The notes: generated from the letters alone by a model not told the origin. A DNA stretch of 64,000 nt from Microstegium vimineum (GCA_022036555.1 CM039122.1:53456693-53520692); one strand, 5' to 3'; shown: positions 10,670-22,512, numbered from the stretch's first letter. Numbers and translations: made by a program.

Positions 10670-12305
10670 CTACAGCGCCTGAAAGCAGTTGTGGCCGAAA
10701 CGGGCATGCCACTTCCATTCGTCGTCGCCGTAGCTGGCTGCCAGACACACAGGCTTTGCCTGCCTGAGAGGGAGTATGTACAGGCGGTTAGCCTTGCGTC
10801 TCACCTTGGCAAGCAGCTCCTTCGTCTCCCTGTCCCACATCCGGAGCACACCCTCGTCGATCTCGATCTTGCAGTCGTGTTCGTCAAGTTGGCCGATGCT
10901 CAGGATGTTACTCCGGAGCCGCGGAATGTGATACACGTCGTGGACCGCCCGGTGACCACCATCCTTGGATGCGAACAGCACCGTGCCTTGTCCTGCAATC
11001 TCCACCAATGACCCATCACCAAACCTCACCGAGCCGATGACGCCAGGGTTCAGCTCAGAGAAGACAGACGCATCTCCCGTCATGTGATTCGACGCTCCCG
11101 TGTCGAGGTACCACTGCATCTCGCCTTCCTCCTCATGTCCGCGCAAATCGGCCACCACTTTGTGCTCGTTGAGGAACACGTGTTCGACGTGGCGAGCCCT
11201 AGGCTTGGGCAGCTCCCCCGACGTTGCCACCGCCATGTACATGGAGGGCGTCTCCTGCTCCGCCTGAGCAAGATTCGCTTGAGGCTGGATCGCCTGCGCC
11301 TGGGCCTCGTCGCGCTTCTTCTTGCAGCACTCCCGCTTCCAGTGCCCGGACTTGCCGCAGTAGTGGCACCCGTCGTCGTCGCCGTTGCCACCGTTGCCGC
11401 CCTTGGACGGCCCTGAGCGTGGCTGCTCCCTGCCGCGGCCACCTCCGCCACGGCGCGCGCCTGAGCCAGACTGCGCCCTGCCATGCGCGCCCGACCCGTC
11501 GTTGTTGAGGTTGAGGCGAGACGCGAATCGGGCTAGCATCTGATCTTCGGTGAAATAAAGCTTTCCGTCGATCTCCTTGCCAACGCCGCCGTTTCCGGAA
11601 GCGCCGCCAGCGCCTAAACCGCCACCGCCTCGACCTCCTTCGATCTAGGCGCTCCTCAACCGCCTTGAGCCGCCCCACCAGCTCCTCCAGTGAGACCTCC
11701 TCGAGATCAAGGAGGGTCTCGATCGACGCCGCGATCTGACTGAACCGTTCGGGGACGACCTGCAAGAACTTGCGGACGATCGTCTCCTCCTCCATCACAT
11801 CACCCAAGACGGCGAGCTGATCGGTTATCTTGGTGATGCGATTTGCAAAGTCGTCGATGGACTCCCCCTCCTTGAAGACGAGGTCGCCGAACTCCTGACA
11901 CAACGAGTGCGCCTTGGCCTTCCTCACACGATCCACGCCGACGTGTCGCATCTTCAACGCGTCCCATGCGGCCTTCGCCGTGGTCTTGTTGGCCATACTC
12001 CCTCGGAGCTCCTCCGGCACCAACTTGCACAACGCCTCCAGCGCATTGCGGTCGTCGGTGAAACTGTCAGTGCCGACGTTGATGGCGTCCCACAGGTACC
12101 GGCCCTGCAACATCACCTTCATCAGCGCCGCCCAGTCGGTGTAGTTTGTTCTCGTCAACATAGGCCACCCAGCATTGCCGATGTCCTTGACCGTGCAACG
12201 AAGCGCCAGCCCACGGTCACCCCCGCTGCTGCCTCCTACGCTGCCGAATGGACTCCATGACCGCCGCCGCCCCGGCGATCGGGAATTCCATGAATTCCTC
12301 GGCAT
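10670..12305 (-). pseudogene. Copia gag and protease region, frameshifted
   Basis: The gag starts near 12305 and contains a copia gag (UBN2-type) block: LTRTNYTDWAALMKVML, AKAAWDALKM, FLQVVPERFSQI. It is open to about 11640, where the frame is lost. In the frame of 11539-10670 the CCHC zinc knuckle (CHYCGKSGHWKREC), the aspartic protease (WYLDTGASNHMTG) and the GAG-pre-integrase block ending WHARFGHNCFQAL follow. A frameshift joins the two parts, so no full polyprotein can be made. Confidence 0.9.
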
Positions 12306-12350
12306 GAACGCTGCGATGATCGCTTGACGACGAACCTAGCGACGAAATCG

Positions 12351-12363
12351 GGCTCCGATACCA
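12351..12363 (-). promoter_or_regulatory. Primer binding site (initiator Met tRNA)
   Basis: On the minus strand the bases next to the 5' LTR read tggtatcggagcc, one mismatch from tggtatcagagcc, the usual PBS of plant copia elements. Confidence 0.85.
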
Positions 12364-12365
12364 GT

Positions 12366-12743
12366 TGATGGATTATGATCGCTCGCAATTGTCACTGAAA
12401 ACACTCGCTCTCTCTTACGAACGCGATGAACTCGCGGCAAACACGCGACGAACAGAGATGGACGCGGTTTGGCGCAGCGCACAAACTTATTGCTTTTCTG
12501 TTTTCTTTCTCCTTTTATTCACCCACGCAATTACAGACATGGTTAGGCCACGATCGCCCACGCCCCGATTCTGTTGCGCCATCCCACAACCACGGAATGT
12601 GGGCGCCATTGCCGGGCTGACCTCCACAACTCACGCACACTGCATGAAATAAAAGACTCACGCGCACGACGCGGTCACGCCGTGCTCACCGCTAAACTAG
12701 AACACACACTCACACCACAACCCAACATGTTTATTTCCCAACA
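12366..12743 (-). repeat. 5' LTR of the copia element
   Basis: 378 bp, tgatggatta...cccaaca. It carries 32 bases more than the 3' LTR. The few substitutions between the LTRs suggest the insertion is not very old, although the coding part already has several frameshifts. Confidence 0.92.
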
Positions 12744-12989
12744 CTAAACGTTAGTAGTCCATGGACTAAGTCCCTACCTGTTTGGATCTAGGGACTAAAA
12801 GCCATTAAAGCCGATGAACAAAGACTAAAACGCCCTAATTAATGGACACAAGGGAGGGGTTGCCGCCAATAATGAAGGGCAGGGGCTGTCCTTTTGGGCC
12901 TTTAGTTCCCTTTAGTCATTCCCAAGGGACTAAAGGACTAAACCATTTAGTCCCTGTGTTTAGTCACCCTGTTTGGTAATTTAGGGACT

Positions 12990-14359
12990 CACGCTGGAAG
13001 ACTTCAACTCGGTCATGTCTTTCCTCCCCACCTTTGCCATGTGTACTCCACAAGTCCCAACCATTGTCCTAGACTACATAGATAGAGCAAGGAGACATTG
13101 TCTTTGGAGAGGGTATGATAGCAATGCCAAAATATAACCCCTTGTGGCTTGGAAGAAATGTGCAAAGCCCAAGAGAAAAGGAAGCCTTTGAATTATTAAT
13201 CTCAGGAGTCAGAACAATGCCCTTCTATTAAAGCTTATTTGGAAAGCCCATTACCCTAATGGTCAAGTTCCTCATGCAACAACTGATAGAGGATCCTTTT
13301 GGTGGAGGAATATCCTAAAACTTTGTGATTTATTCAGAGCCTCAGAGGAATTGCTGAATGTAAAATTGGAGATGGCTCTACTGTCCTCTTTTGATCTGAT
13401 CTCTTGAATGACAACATCCTACAAATTAAATACCCATGACTATTCTCCTTCGCAAAGAATAAGAATATCACAGTTGCATAGTTTCCTTGGAGACCCAGTT
13501 TCATCTCCCTATCTCAGAACAAGCATATCAAGAGTTTCAAAGCCTTCAAGATTATATTCAAACAATTCAAGTTCATCACGATACAAAAGATTCTTGGCAA
13601 TACATTTGGGGAAACAAGACTTACTCTTCCTCAAAGTTCTACAATCTCCCTTACAAGAACTTCCAACCTCTGGCTCGGCGGCTCCATTCATCTGGGTTTG
13701 GGATTGCAGATGTTCTAATAAGCTCAGGGTCTTCTCCTGGCTTCTTTAATGGATAGGCTCAACAAAAAGAACATCCTCAAAGGAAAAAAGCACAAGCTAG
13801 AAGGAAATAACTACAGTTGCATTCTCTGCGGCAACAACTTGAAGGAAACTGCCTTTCACCTCTTTTTCAGATGTCCTTTTAGACAAGCTTGTTGGCAGTA
13901 CCTTAACATCCATTGGGATTTCTCCATGGACTTCTTTCAGATGCTGATTCAAGCTAAGCGGCAATTTCATCGCCCTTTCTTCATAGAAATCTTCATCATT
14001 GGAGCTTGGCATATCTGGAAGCAGAGGAACAATTTCATCTTTGATCGTGGCCGCCCTTCCTTTAACTTCTAGAAGCAAAGTTTTTTTGGATGAAGCTAAT
14101 TTACATGCTCTTAGACTCTGTGACTCTAAAAGGGCGTTTTTCTTATCCCTAGCAGTCCTAGTCTAGTGTTGTTGGCTCTCTCACTATTTTTGTTGTGGGG
14201 TTGGTATTACTTTGGTCCATCTCAGACCCCCCCCCTTCTTACCTTCTGTTCCTGTACAGTTTTTCTCCTTGTTTCTCGAACAGTTGTTGGGCTTTGCTTT
14301 ATTTAAAATAAAAACATTACAGTGAGGGCCTCGGCTGCTGTATTTTAGGTTTAAAAAAA
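12990..14359 (+). mobile_element. 5'-truncated LINE nested in the Tourist-like MITE
   Basis: Bounded by the direct repeat ttagggact at 12981-12989 and 14360-14368, with an A tail at 14353-14359. Translations show the 3' part of a LINE ORF2: TPQVPTIVLDYIDRARRHCLWRG near 13045-13120 and a zf-RVT domain at about 13700-14070. Several stops and frame changes are present. It is unrelated in sequence to the LINE at 233-1098 apart from domain type. Confidence 0.82.
13600..14072 (+). pseudogene. LINE zf-RVT domain remnant
   Basis: The frame from 13749 gives DRLNKKNILKG, CILCGNNLKETAFHLFF, then the AWHIWKQRNNFIFD block, the standard zf-RVT pattern CxxC...H...C with the IWKxRN motif of plant LINEs. Upstream coding is in another frame. 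Confidence 0.8.
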
Positions 14360-14619
14360 TTAGGGACTAAACTTTAGTCCCATGGAACCAAACAGACCCT
14401 AAAGTGATGTGTACAAGTAAATTTACCAATATTCTATACATATTTATTGTAGCTACTCAAATATATTGGTGTTTTAAATCTCTACCAGATCTCTTTTCTT
14501 ATGACTAGTGGCATATGTTATTGCAACTGACAAAACCGATATATCACCAGGGGTTATGCTAATCAAATGTTAGCCTCTGTGGTAGTACTGCTGGTTTTGA
14601 AATAATTTTGTTAAAGTTT

Positions 14620-16109
14620 TTGCCCAAACTACGAGGACCATTGCGCTCAACAAAAGGAAAGGCGTGTTCATCAAAGATGACATGCCTAGAGATGATGACT
14701 CTGTTGGAGGAGAGGTCAAGGCAGCGGTATCCTTTGTGATGAGCGGAGTAGCCTAGAAAGACACAGAGGGCAGACCGAAGGGAAAGTTTATGAGCAGCGG
14801 TGGCAAACAGATTTGGGTAACATTTGCACCCAAAGACTCGAAGATGTTCGTACGCCGGTGGCGTGCCAAACAGAGCGAGATGTGGTGTGGAGTGTTGAAG
14901 AGTCTTGGTGGGAAGGATGTTCAGCAGAGAGGTGGCTGTAGAGAGGGCCTCCAGCTAGTAAGACGGAGGCATAGATGCCTGAAACAGAAGACATCGAACG
15001 ACATTATTGATAGTGTGAATAATACGTTCAGCTTTACCGTTCTGAGACGAGGTATATGGGCAAGACATGCGCAGATGGATGCCCTGAGTGAGGAAGAAGT
15101 GGCGGGTGCTAGAGTTGTCAAACTCTTTCCCGTTGTTGCACTGAACGGCCTTGATGCGAGCATCAAACTGAGTAGAGACGTGGCAGATGAAATTGTGAAG
15201 TGTGCTGAAAGTGTCAGATTTTAGACGTAAAGGAAAAGTCCACAGGTAATGAGTGCAATCATCGAGTAAAACAAGATAGTATTTGTAACCAGAGACACTA
15301 GTAACAGGAGAGGTCCACAGGTCACAATGAACAAGATCAAATTTACTAGATGCACGAGAGGTGGACACATGGAAAGGTAGGCGAACATGATGACCTAGCT
15401 GACATGCATGACATAACCCTGAACAATCTTGAATCTGACTAGAACTAAATGCAAGCTTCGACAAGGCCTCATGCCCGGGATGGCCAAGACGACGATGCCA
15501 CGGTGAGGAAGCAACCTGGGCGACAAATGACTGTGCTAGAGGAAGGTGCAGAGGGTAGAGCGGCCTGGAGCTATTGCACCTGACAATCTCGGTCCGGGAT
15601 GGAAGAGCCTTCACAGAACAACCAGCGGGGTCAAACTCAACAGAACAATTATTATCGGTAGTAAACTGACGAACTGAGATGAGATTCTTAATAATTTGTG
15701 GTGAAACAAGAATATTATTAAGACGTAAAGCATGGGACAACTCTGTAGAGCCAGTGGCAGTGACCGGAAGAATGGAACCATTATCGACAATGATAGATGA
15801 TGGAGTAGGATACCGCGGGAATTGAACATGTGAAAGAGAGGTGGACTGAGTGCTTGTTGGCTTCAACCGAGGTCTACTATGGGAAGTCGAGCTGCTTGCC
15901 TGCTGGATGGCAAGGCTAGGCAACGATGACACATGGTGGTTCCATAAAAAAAATGATGACACATGGTGAGCTCTGTCTTGAAGGCCTATGACTCCTTGGG
16001 GTTGCTTCTTTCTTTTGGTGTGTGACTGACATTGGTGGTCTGAGATTGTGGAGATGGGAGTTGGAGCTGCTCGTTGTTGGGGTACGACGATGCTCGTCAA
16101 TGATGGCAT
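14620..16109 (-). pseudogene. Copia element fragment: pre-integrase and integrase
   Basis: The minus frame 16109-14955 shows a protease tail (SSIIVDNGSILPV), the GAG-pre-integrase block (SSPWHRRLGHPGHEAL), zinc ligands (CHACQLGHH), and the integrase core with Asp (VHCDLW), Asp replaced by Asn context (QCNNGKEFDN) and Glu (SSQNGKAERI). Homology continues in other frames to about 14620 (VFLGYS-like block). No LTR, gag or RT is seen nearby, so this is an internal fragment of a second, older copia element. A short internal duplication occurs near 15895-15970 (acacatggtg repeated). Confidence 0.8.
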
Positions 16110-17000
16110 CCTACAGTCTTTGGCTAGGTGTCTTAGTGTTATCTATGTGCAAGAGGTGGTTACATGGTGGCTTTGGCTAAGGGCAGGTTTGGAGTTGCTT
16201 CGACACTAATTGTTGATCGTCTAGGATGTTATGTGGGTGTTGCGGTCATTGATCGTCTAGGATTTATCATTGATGGTTTTATTTTGGGTTATTGTACAAT
16301 ACATGTTGGATTCTTTGCACTGTTTATTCTTTTTCCAACACAACCACGTCGCTGGTGTTGCGGTCTCTTCTCCAACTAATTTGTCTATTCCGACAATCTT
16401 GGGCTGCTTCAACACCTCCTGACCCTGCTTTTTCTGCGCAACCATCGTTGAGGGCTTGAGGCCCTCTTTGCTAATCCCTTAAACGCTGAGCATGCTTGGG
16501 GCTCACCTAGTATGTCCAATATCGATAACACTAGTGCATGTCTTCATCCACGACGTGCTGCTGAGTCTAGCAAACACGGTGCATGCCTCATCCATGACGG
16601 CTTGAGTGCATTGCTGATTTCGTCTACGTCCACTATGGCCTTGACTGCGTTGGCCTCGACATCGCCCCCTTCCACGACGATTACCTTGGCATGTTTTCCA
16701 TCATCACCATGGTGCCTCTTTTGCACTTATAGCTTCATGTGCGACCATCCCAACATCAGCTACCTAGACTACTATGCTAATCACGCTATCTCTAGCATGA
16801 TATCTTCGACAACGTCTACTTCGCCCATGCTTTGCTACCTCGACGTTGGCACAAAGGGCTACTGCCTTGCTTGAGCACTCCAGCCACATCATCTGTGATG
16901 CATCAACCATTTGACTGCAACATTGTATATTGGGATATCTCCAAATATGGTAGATTATAATAATGCAATGGAAAAAGTCTACTTAATCCCCTGAATTATT
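16110..17000. other. Unassigned non-coding DNA
   Basis: No recognised gene. A short unsupported frame (16512-16874) has Ser/Thr-rich composition and no family match. It could be leftover sequence of the neighbouring copia element. Confidence 0.4.
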
Positions 17001-18188
17001 GGGGTGTGTCTAACCTAGGCCCCCAACTATAAAACCGGGTAACGAACACCCCTTGGGACGGTTTGAGAGGGTGGTTTTGATGACGTGGCGTCCAGCGTGT
17101 CAGCGGTTTGACACGCCGGCAAAGGGGCTGGCATGCATGGCCACTGACCGGTGGCCCCACCTGTCAGTCCTCTCCCCTGTTCTCTCCCTCACTCGCGGCG
17201 TTTCTTCACGCCGGCGGCGCGACACGCCGACGGACCGTCCAAAGAAGAGGTCCTCGCCACGAACCGCTGCCGCCGCGTCGTCGTCGTTCAGGTCCTCCCA
17301 CAGGCTGTCCATCCTCTCCTCCTCTACTTCTTCCTCGCATTCTTCGCAGAAGCCGGCGACGTCGGCGGCGGCGCGTGCGGCCTAGTCGCTGAGCGCGGGC
17401 GAGCAGCACCCGCCGTTGCGGCAGCTACAGCAGGCGAGCAGACGGGGCGCAGTAGGCTGCGGATAAGCTGTCGCGGATTGGGGACAAGGAGAGCAGCCAC
17501 ACGGGCAGCGACGAGGACGCCGACGCTGCGCAATGGCGAGCCGGACCAAGACGGAGATCTTCGGCGTCCTTCCGCGCCAGCGCCGCCACAACTTCAACAG
17601 GATCGTATTGGCGGGGCGATGAGGTAGGGCGAGATCTCCTGCCGCCACCGCCGCCCTACTGCTCGTCTGCTCCCTCGGCGGCGTGGTGCTGGGTGAAGGT
17701 GAGTACCGTCTGGAGGTCCTCGGCGGCGAGCGGCGGCGCCCCGCAGACGAGCAGGTGGCGGAACTCGTCCTCGAGCCGCGCCATGGCCGCCGCTGCCGCT
17801 ACTGCGTGTGCTCGCCCGCAGGCTCGCTGGCCGCGGGCAGCTGCTGTGGCGTGCGTCCGCCCGCCGGCCGGCCGCCGCTGCTGCCGCGACGCACGCTCGC
17901 CCGCGGGCGCTGCTGCTGCTGGGGCCCGCCCGCGTTACGCCCCGTCCGCCCGGGCCCTTTAACCCTCGCTGGGCCCCAGCTGCTGTTGCGTTGCCTCGGG
18001 GCCCCGGCCGCAAAATGGGGAAACGCACACTTGCTCGCACCGCCCCTGCGCCGGGCCCCTGCTGCTGACGCGCAAGCTGCCCAAAGGAAAGGATGGCCGG
18101 CCCGCAGCCTGAAAACAAATAACCCCCCAAACCCCCCGCTTGCAAATTTCAGGGCGGGAGCAACAACCCCCCCCCCAAACCAAACCAT
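17000..18188. other. GC-rich repeat-like region ending at assembly gap
   Basis: Starts with a sequence seen widely in grass repeats (cccctgaattattggggt...cccccaactataaaaccggg, about 16990-17040). It then becomes very GC-rich. On the minus strand about 17400-17190 there is an acidic open stretch (CEECEEEVEEERMDSLWEDL) with gene-like composition but no family I recognise. Overlapping frames on both strands are composition artefacts. It may be a transposon that captured gene fragments. Confidence 0.35.
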
Positions 18189-18288
18189 NNNNNNNNNNNN
18201 NNNNNNNNNNNNNNNNNNNNNNNNNNNNNNNNNNNNNNNNNNNNNNNNNNNNNNNNNNNNNNNNNNNNNNNNNNNNNNNNNNNNNNNN
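18189..18288. other. Assembly gap (100 N)
   Basis: Exactly 100 unknown bases, the usual placeholder for a gap of unknown size. Order and distance across it are not certain. Confidence 0.99.
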
Positions 18289-18735
18289 AGATTAGGACTT
18301 CTTTTTTTTTGAGAAAAGCCAGACTGGACTTGGGAGCTCGGACACTAGAGATGTGGATTCACAGTACGTAGTGTAGATGGCTAGTTGCAAGCACTTGGAA
18401 TTGGAAGCAAGTTGAGATGGGTTCCCTTCCTCTTTCTCGATCACGTACGGTTGTTTTTTACTCGTTCAGCGAAGCGGTTGAAAAGTCAAGGCGTGCATCT
18501 CGGGGAAGGGAATCGAGGCACTCTCGTGGTTCAAAAGTCAAAGATGTTTTTCCCGTTAGCAAGAATGCAAAGATTAGAGAGTGCACCTTTAGCGTCGGTG
18601 CATTCTTTTTTTATTATTATTAAAAAAATAAAAAGTATAGTAGTATCTGACTTTTATATAGAGCAAATATGTAGTATGAATATTCGATACGAACGAGACT
18701 CCGGTTTCCAATCCTAGTAGCACCTCAAAAAAGCA
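18289..18735. other. Unassigned non-coding DNA
   Basis: AT-rich towards the right, no recognised gene or element. Confidence 0.5.
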
Positions 18736-18989
18736 CTCCCTCCGTTCTTATTATAAGACGTTCTAAGAATCTTAGAGAGTTAAAGCATCTAAACTTTGAC
18801 TAATAATTATAGAGAAAACTATAAAGATTTATGATATTAAATAGATATACTATGAAAATTTAATTGATAACGAATCTAATGATACTTAGTTAACATCGTA
18901 AATATTATTATATTGTCATATAAGTTTGGTCAAATTTGAGAAACTTAAACTCTCTAAGATTCTTGGTTTATAATTTGGAACGGATGAAG
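18736..18989. mobile_element. Stowaway-like MITE
   Basis: 254 bp, AT-rich, with inverted ends ctccctccgttc and ggaacggatgaag. TA follows the right end (18990-18991); the left dinucleotide is ca, a mutated target site. No coding capacity. Confidence 0.8.
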
Positions 18990-19543
18990 TACTTAGGTAC
19001 ATCAAATGATGTCGATTGCGCTTGTGACGTAGTCCCGTCATCTTCTCATCTTAGCAACTTGAGTCCCCTCCGGTTGCCAAAAACAAATGTTTCTGAATTC
19101 TAACCGGAGAAACAAGCTAGCTTGGAGTATTTTTTGCTGTTAGAACGACTTGTTTTACCCGAGCGGAGGAAGTACGTGTTCCGTACATCATGTATGCGTG
19201 ACTGATCAGAAGTTTCAGCAAAATCCTCCTCCGTTCCGGGCTTCCGGCAAAGAAGAACAAACTTCGGTCAAGCACTAGAGCATCATCGGAAGGATGTTTG
19301 GGAACGTCCTTTCGCAAATTCGGTATATCATCGAGGTACTAATGACAAAAAATACAAAGCCCAAAGTAGAAGTTTTCCCTATGTGAAAGGAATCCTTAAC
19401 TGTATTTATAGCTCTAAAGAAGATTAACTGTATTTGCTACTCATACAGAGAGAATCGTAGCCATGTCCCCCTTGGTACAATGTCTGTAAGCAATGACAGA
19501 GCTGGTCAATTTCTACGTGTAGTGGTCTAGGGCCATTATTTAA

Positions 19544-19748
19544 GGGCATGTTTGGTTCACTACCACATATTTGGTGACGAGCATGGCGACACCCAAACTG
19601 TGGTGGTTGAAATCGGTGTCGCATCTGTAACGTATTTTTTTAATGAGAAAGACAGCCCCACATCCAAACACTAGACCAAAGAGCAGCCTTATGCTGAAGG
19701 CGTGCCACACTTGAGGCTAGGAGGTTGTGGTGGGAACCAAACACACTC
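19544..19748. mobile_element. Tourist-like MITE
   Basis: 205 bp with imperfect inverted ends gggcatgtttggttc and gaaccaaacacactc, flanked by TAA at 19541-19543 and 19749-19751, as for PIF/Harbinger elements. Confidence 0.75.
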
Positions 19749-21287
19749 TAAATACCTAACACAACTTATACCAAGCGTCTAGACCTAAGTACCGATACTC
19801 AACAATTATAGAATTTTCACATTAGGAACAACAAAGAACAAAAAAAAACATCTTTTAGGTATAAGTGAAGGAAGACTCATAAAAAGAACCAACTAGTTTT
19901 ATAACCTATACAACATAATAGTTTATCTAAATTATAAACTATACGTGAATACTACAAGTTGATTGGAAGATGAGTTTGATGGAAATGAAAGTTATGGTTT
20001 TATCAATTAATCACTAACTTGTAGAAAAATGACTTATTTTTGATAGATCAATCATATGCGTGGAATCATCTAAAAATATTGGTTTTCTGTAAAGTAAGCA
20101 TAGAAAAGAATGGCCAAAGGGCAGTCGCCTACCTATGAGTCCTGTCTGCGAGGAGATAAAGAGTGATCCGTGAGAGCTCTCCACATCGATCAAACATATG
20201 GTATCAAGCTGTTGTATTGTTGGGCTATGAGTTCGATTTTTACCATATGAGATGAACTTTCCGGTCATGCCTAGGGGCACGGCTCTAGTGGCGCTAGGTC
20301 CCTATCCGCCCCTGTCACTAGGAGTGAAAAAGTGACATCCGTAACAGTGCAATAACATGAGATTCGGCTTCTGTTACTTCTGTATGGCCAGTCATTTCAC
20401 TTAATATAAACCCACGCGTAAAACCTCTTCACAACGGTTGGCATGTTCACTTGGTAGGATTATGCACTGTTCTGACAGGATTATTCACTGCTGGTTGATT
20501 TCTTGTGAGAGAAAAATACTGTTCCGGCTGGATTTAAGCTGACTGAAAAATCAAACGAACAGACTGAGTGACAGTGCAACAAAATTACGTTCAGTACACT
20601 CAGGAATATTGCACAGGACGCAGTTCGCACTTCCATGCCAAAACTTACCCTTTTCAGATTAAACCCTGTTTGGAATCGCTAATATGTACTACTTCTTTGT
20701 GACCAACTCGTGCCAATTCCTTGATTTCGCGGTGATCCTATCCAGGATAGCCATGTCCCCATCGAGGAACGGGAACGTGGAACGAGAACGGAAACTTGTG
20801 GTGCTATTTTATAACGTGGGAACGAAAACATTCGTGTTTCCGGAACGTGGAACATGAGAACGTGGAACGTGGCCACGTTTTCGTTCCCTGGCTTCTAAGA
20901 TCCTATCTACTCCGGTTTGGAAGACGCAAACTGGGCTTCCAGGGCATTGTCTACCGAGCCACATTTTTTTTTCGAGAACACGCTCGAGCGTGTTTTGCTT
21001 GAAGGGAAAAAAGAGTTTGGTTTGCAACTTGACACGTTCATTGGCGAGTGGCCAAAGAATGAGAAAGCTCATACGACAAAGATCACCGACTTAAACAGTG
21101 GAGCAGATGGATCTTACTAAGAAAACAGATGTGCAACGTGGAGCCACATGGATTCGCACATCCTGGAATGTGCTTTGCTGCAACCTGAATTTGACTTGCT
21201 CGCGACGTGCTTCAGAATACCATCGTCATCAGAATTCAGAAAGAAGGCATGGGGTGATATATCACGGTTATATTAGTATAACTTAGG

Positions 21288-22512
21288 GTATGGTTAGATG
21301 CACTATAGCTAAAGTTTAGTAGCTAATTGTTGGAGCTAAATTTTAGCCAGTTAAATTTTAGTTAGACATGTTTGGATGCACTAACTTAATGATGGTAGTT
21401 GGATCATGCTACACTCATTAAATTCCCTTTTTTTAGCACTCCCACAGCATGATTGGCGTCATCAACAGCTGCAGTTCACATGTGCCACCAGCATGCATGC
21501 AAGACCAGAAACCATACCAGTTTACAGCAAAGCAGCAAGATTCAAAATTCTTACCGAATTTTGAACTATATGTTTTGTTTGTATTTGGTAATTATTGTCC
21601 AACTATAAAGTAATTAGGTTTAAAAAATTCATCTCGCAAATTACACTGTATAATTAGTTATATTTTTTATCTATATTTAGTGTTTCATGCATACGTCCAA
21701 ACATTTAATATGACAGGGAATCTTGCAAACGGCTCAAGGGGTACACGTCTATAACGTTTTTGCATAAGGACATTTTTGTCTTTCAGTGGTTTTAGCTACG
21801 AGTAGCTACTCCCTCCGTTTTAATTCATTATTCCATTTTTTCTAAACTTCAGATGCCTGAAAACACAATCATATTGTATTTGTCTTGTTGTGATTATTTA
21901 TAGTTTGTTAGTTAACCTTTGTATCACATTATATTAACTTTTTGTCCTTGTCTGACTATAGAAAAAAATTTATAAATTGTCTTTGTGCCAACATATGTTA
22001 CATTTTGTTAGGTTTGTAGTTTTATATATCATGTTTGTTTCTCAGATCTAGAAATTGCAGATTTTACTTATAGAAATTGCGACAAACTAAACCTGTAATT
22101 TAACATAGAATATATGCAATACTTGTCGCCTGAAACGAAGCTAAAATTCAGGCGCCTAAAATTTAGCAACTCCCATATTATTCATTTGACTTTTTTACCC
22201 GAAGTTTGACCATTTGTCTTATTAAAAAATTGTACAAACATAGTTAAATTTAAGTCATTTATGTAGACCATTTATTAAATAAGCAAACTACACTAAAAGA
22301 AATAATATTTATATACAAAAATTTGAATAAGACGAGTGGTTAAATTTGAGATTAAAAAAATCAAACGAACTATAATTTAAAACGGAGGAAGTAGATTACA
22401 ACATCTAATGGAAATAGCTGAATTTCATTAGCTAGAAAAGCTTTTAGCTGTTAATTAGCTAGGGTGTTTAGGTGTATCACAGCTAAAATTTAGCTGGTTC
22501 ATCAAACAGGGA
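21288..22512. mobile_element. MITE-like element with agctaaa repeats, split by a Stowaway
   Basis: Left end agggtatggttagatgcac and inverted right end gttcatcaaacagggacct are imperfectly complementary. Both ends are followed inward by repeated agctaaatttag motifs. This end type is common in grass genomes. A Stowaway-like MITE (21809-22391) lies inside. Exact ends and superfamily are uncertain. Confidence 0.5.
21809..22391. mobile_element. Stowaway-like MITE, 583 bp
   Basis: Inverted ends ctccctccgttttaa and ttaaaacggaggaag with TA target duplication at 21807-21808 and 22392-22393. Longer than typical Stowaways; no coding capacity. Confidence 0.8.

Larger units (their letters stand above)
5774..12743 (-). 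mobile_element. Ty1/copia LTR retrotransposon, complete but decayed
   Basis: Two LTRs (5774-6119 and 12366-12743), both starting tgatggatta and ending cccaaca, flank an internal region on the minus strand. A 5-bp target duplication ctaaa is present at 5769-5773 and 12744-12748. Domain order on the minus strand is gag, zinc knuckle, protease, integrase, reverse transcriptase, RNase H, the copia order. A primer binding site complementary to initiator Met tRNA and a polypurine tract lie next to the LTRs. The element carries frameshifts and stops and is interrupted in RNase H by a solo LTR (6446-8117), so it cannot move on its own. Confidence 0.93.
5760..14399. mobile_element. Tourist-like MITE, split by a copia element and a LINE
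   Basis: Outer ends read GGGCCTG (5760) and, inverted, CAGACCC (ending 14399), each flanked by TAA (5757-5759 and 14400-14402), the 3-bp target duplication of PIF/Harbinger elements. Repeated actaaa/tttagtccc motifs lie inside. Removing the copia element (5774-12743 plus one TSD) and the LINE (12990-14359 plus one TSD) leaves a MITE of roughly 290 bp. The terminal repeats are short and degraded on the left, so the family call is moderate. Confidence 0.55.

Noticed and set aside
8184..10682. Plus-strand ORFs opposite copia pol
   Set aside because: Shadows of the minus-strand RT and integrase frames; no independent homology.
17053..18145. Several overlapping GC-rich ORFs on both strands
   Set aside because: All frames are open because of high GC content. 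They show Arg/Ala/Pro-rich low-complexity translations without domains.
18112..18312. ORF running through the N gap
   Set aside because: It translates unknown bases and has no coding support.
20765..20890. Cluster of gaacgtggaac repeats as a regulatory array
   Set aside because: Repeats are irregular and resemble decayed transposon sequence; no adjacent promoter is evident.
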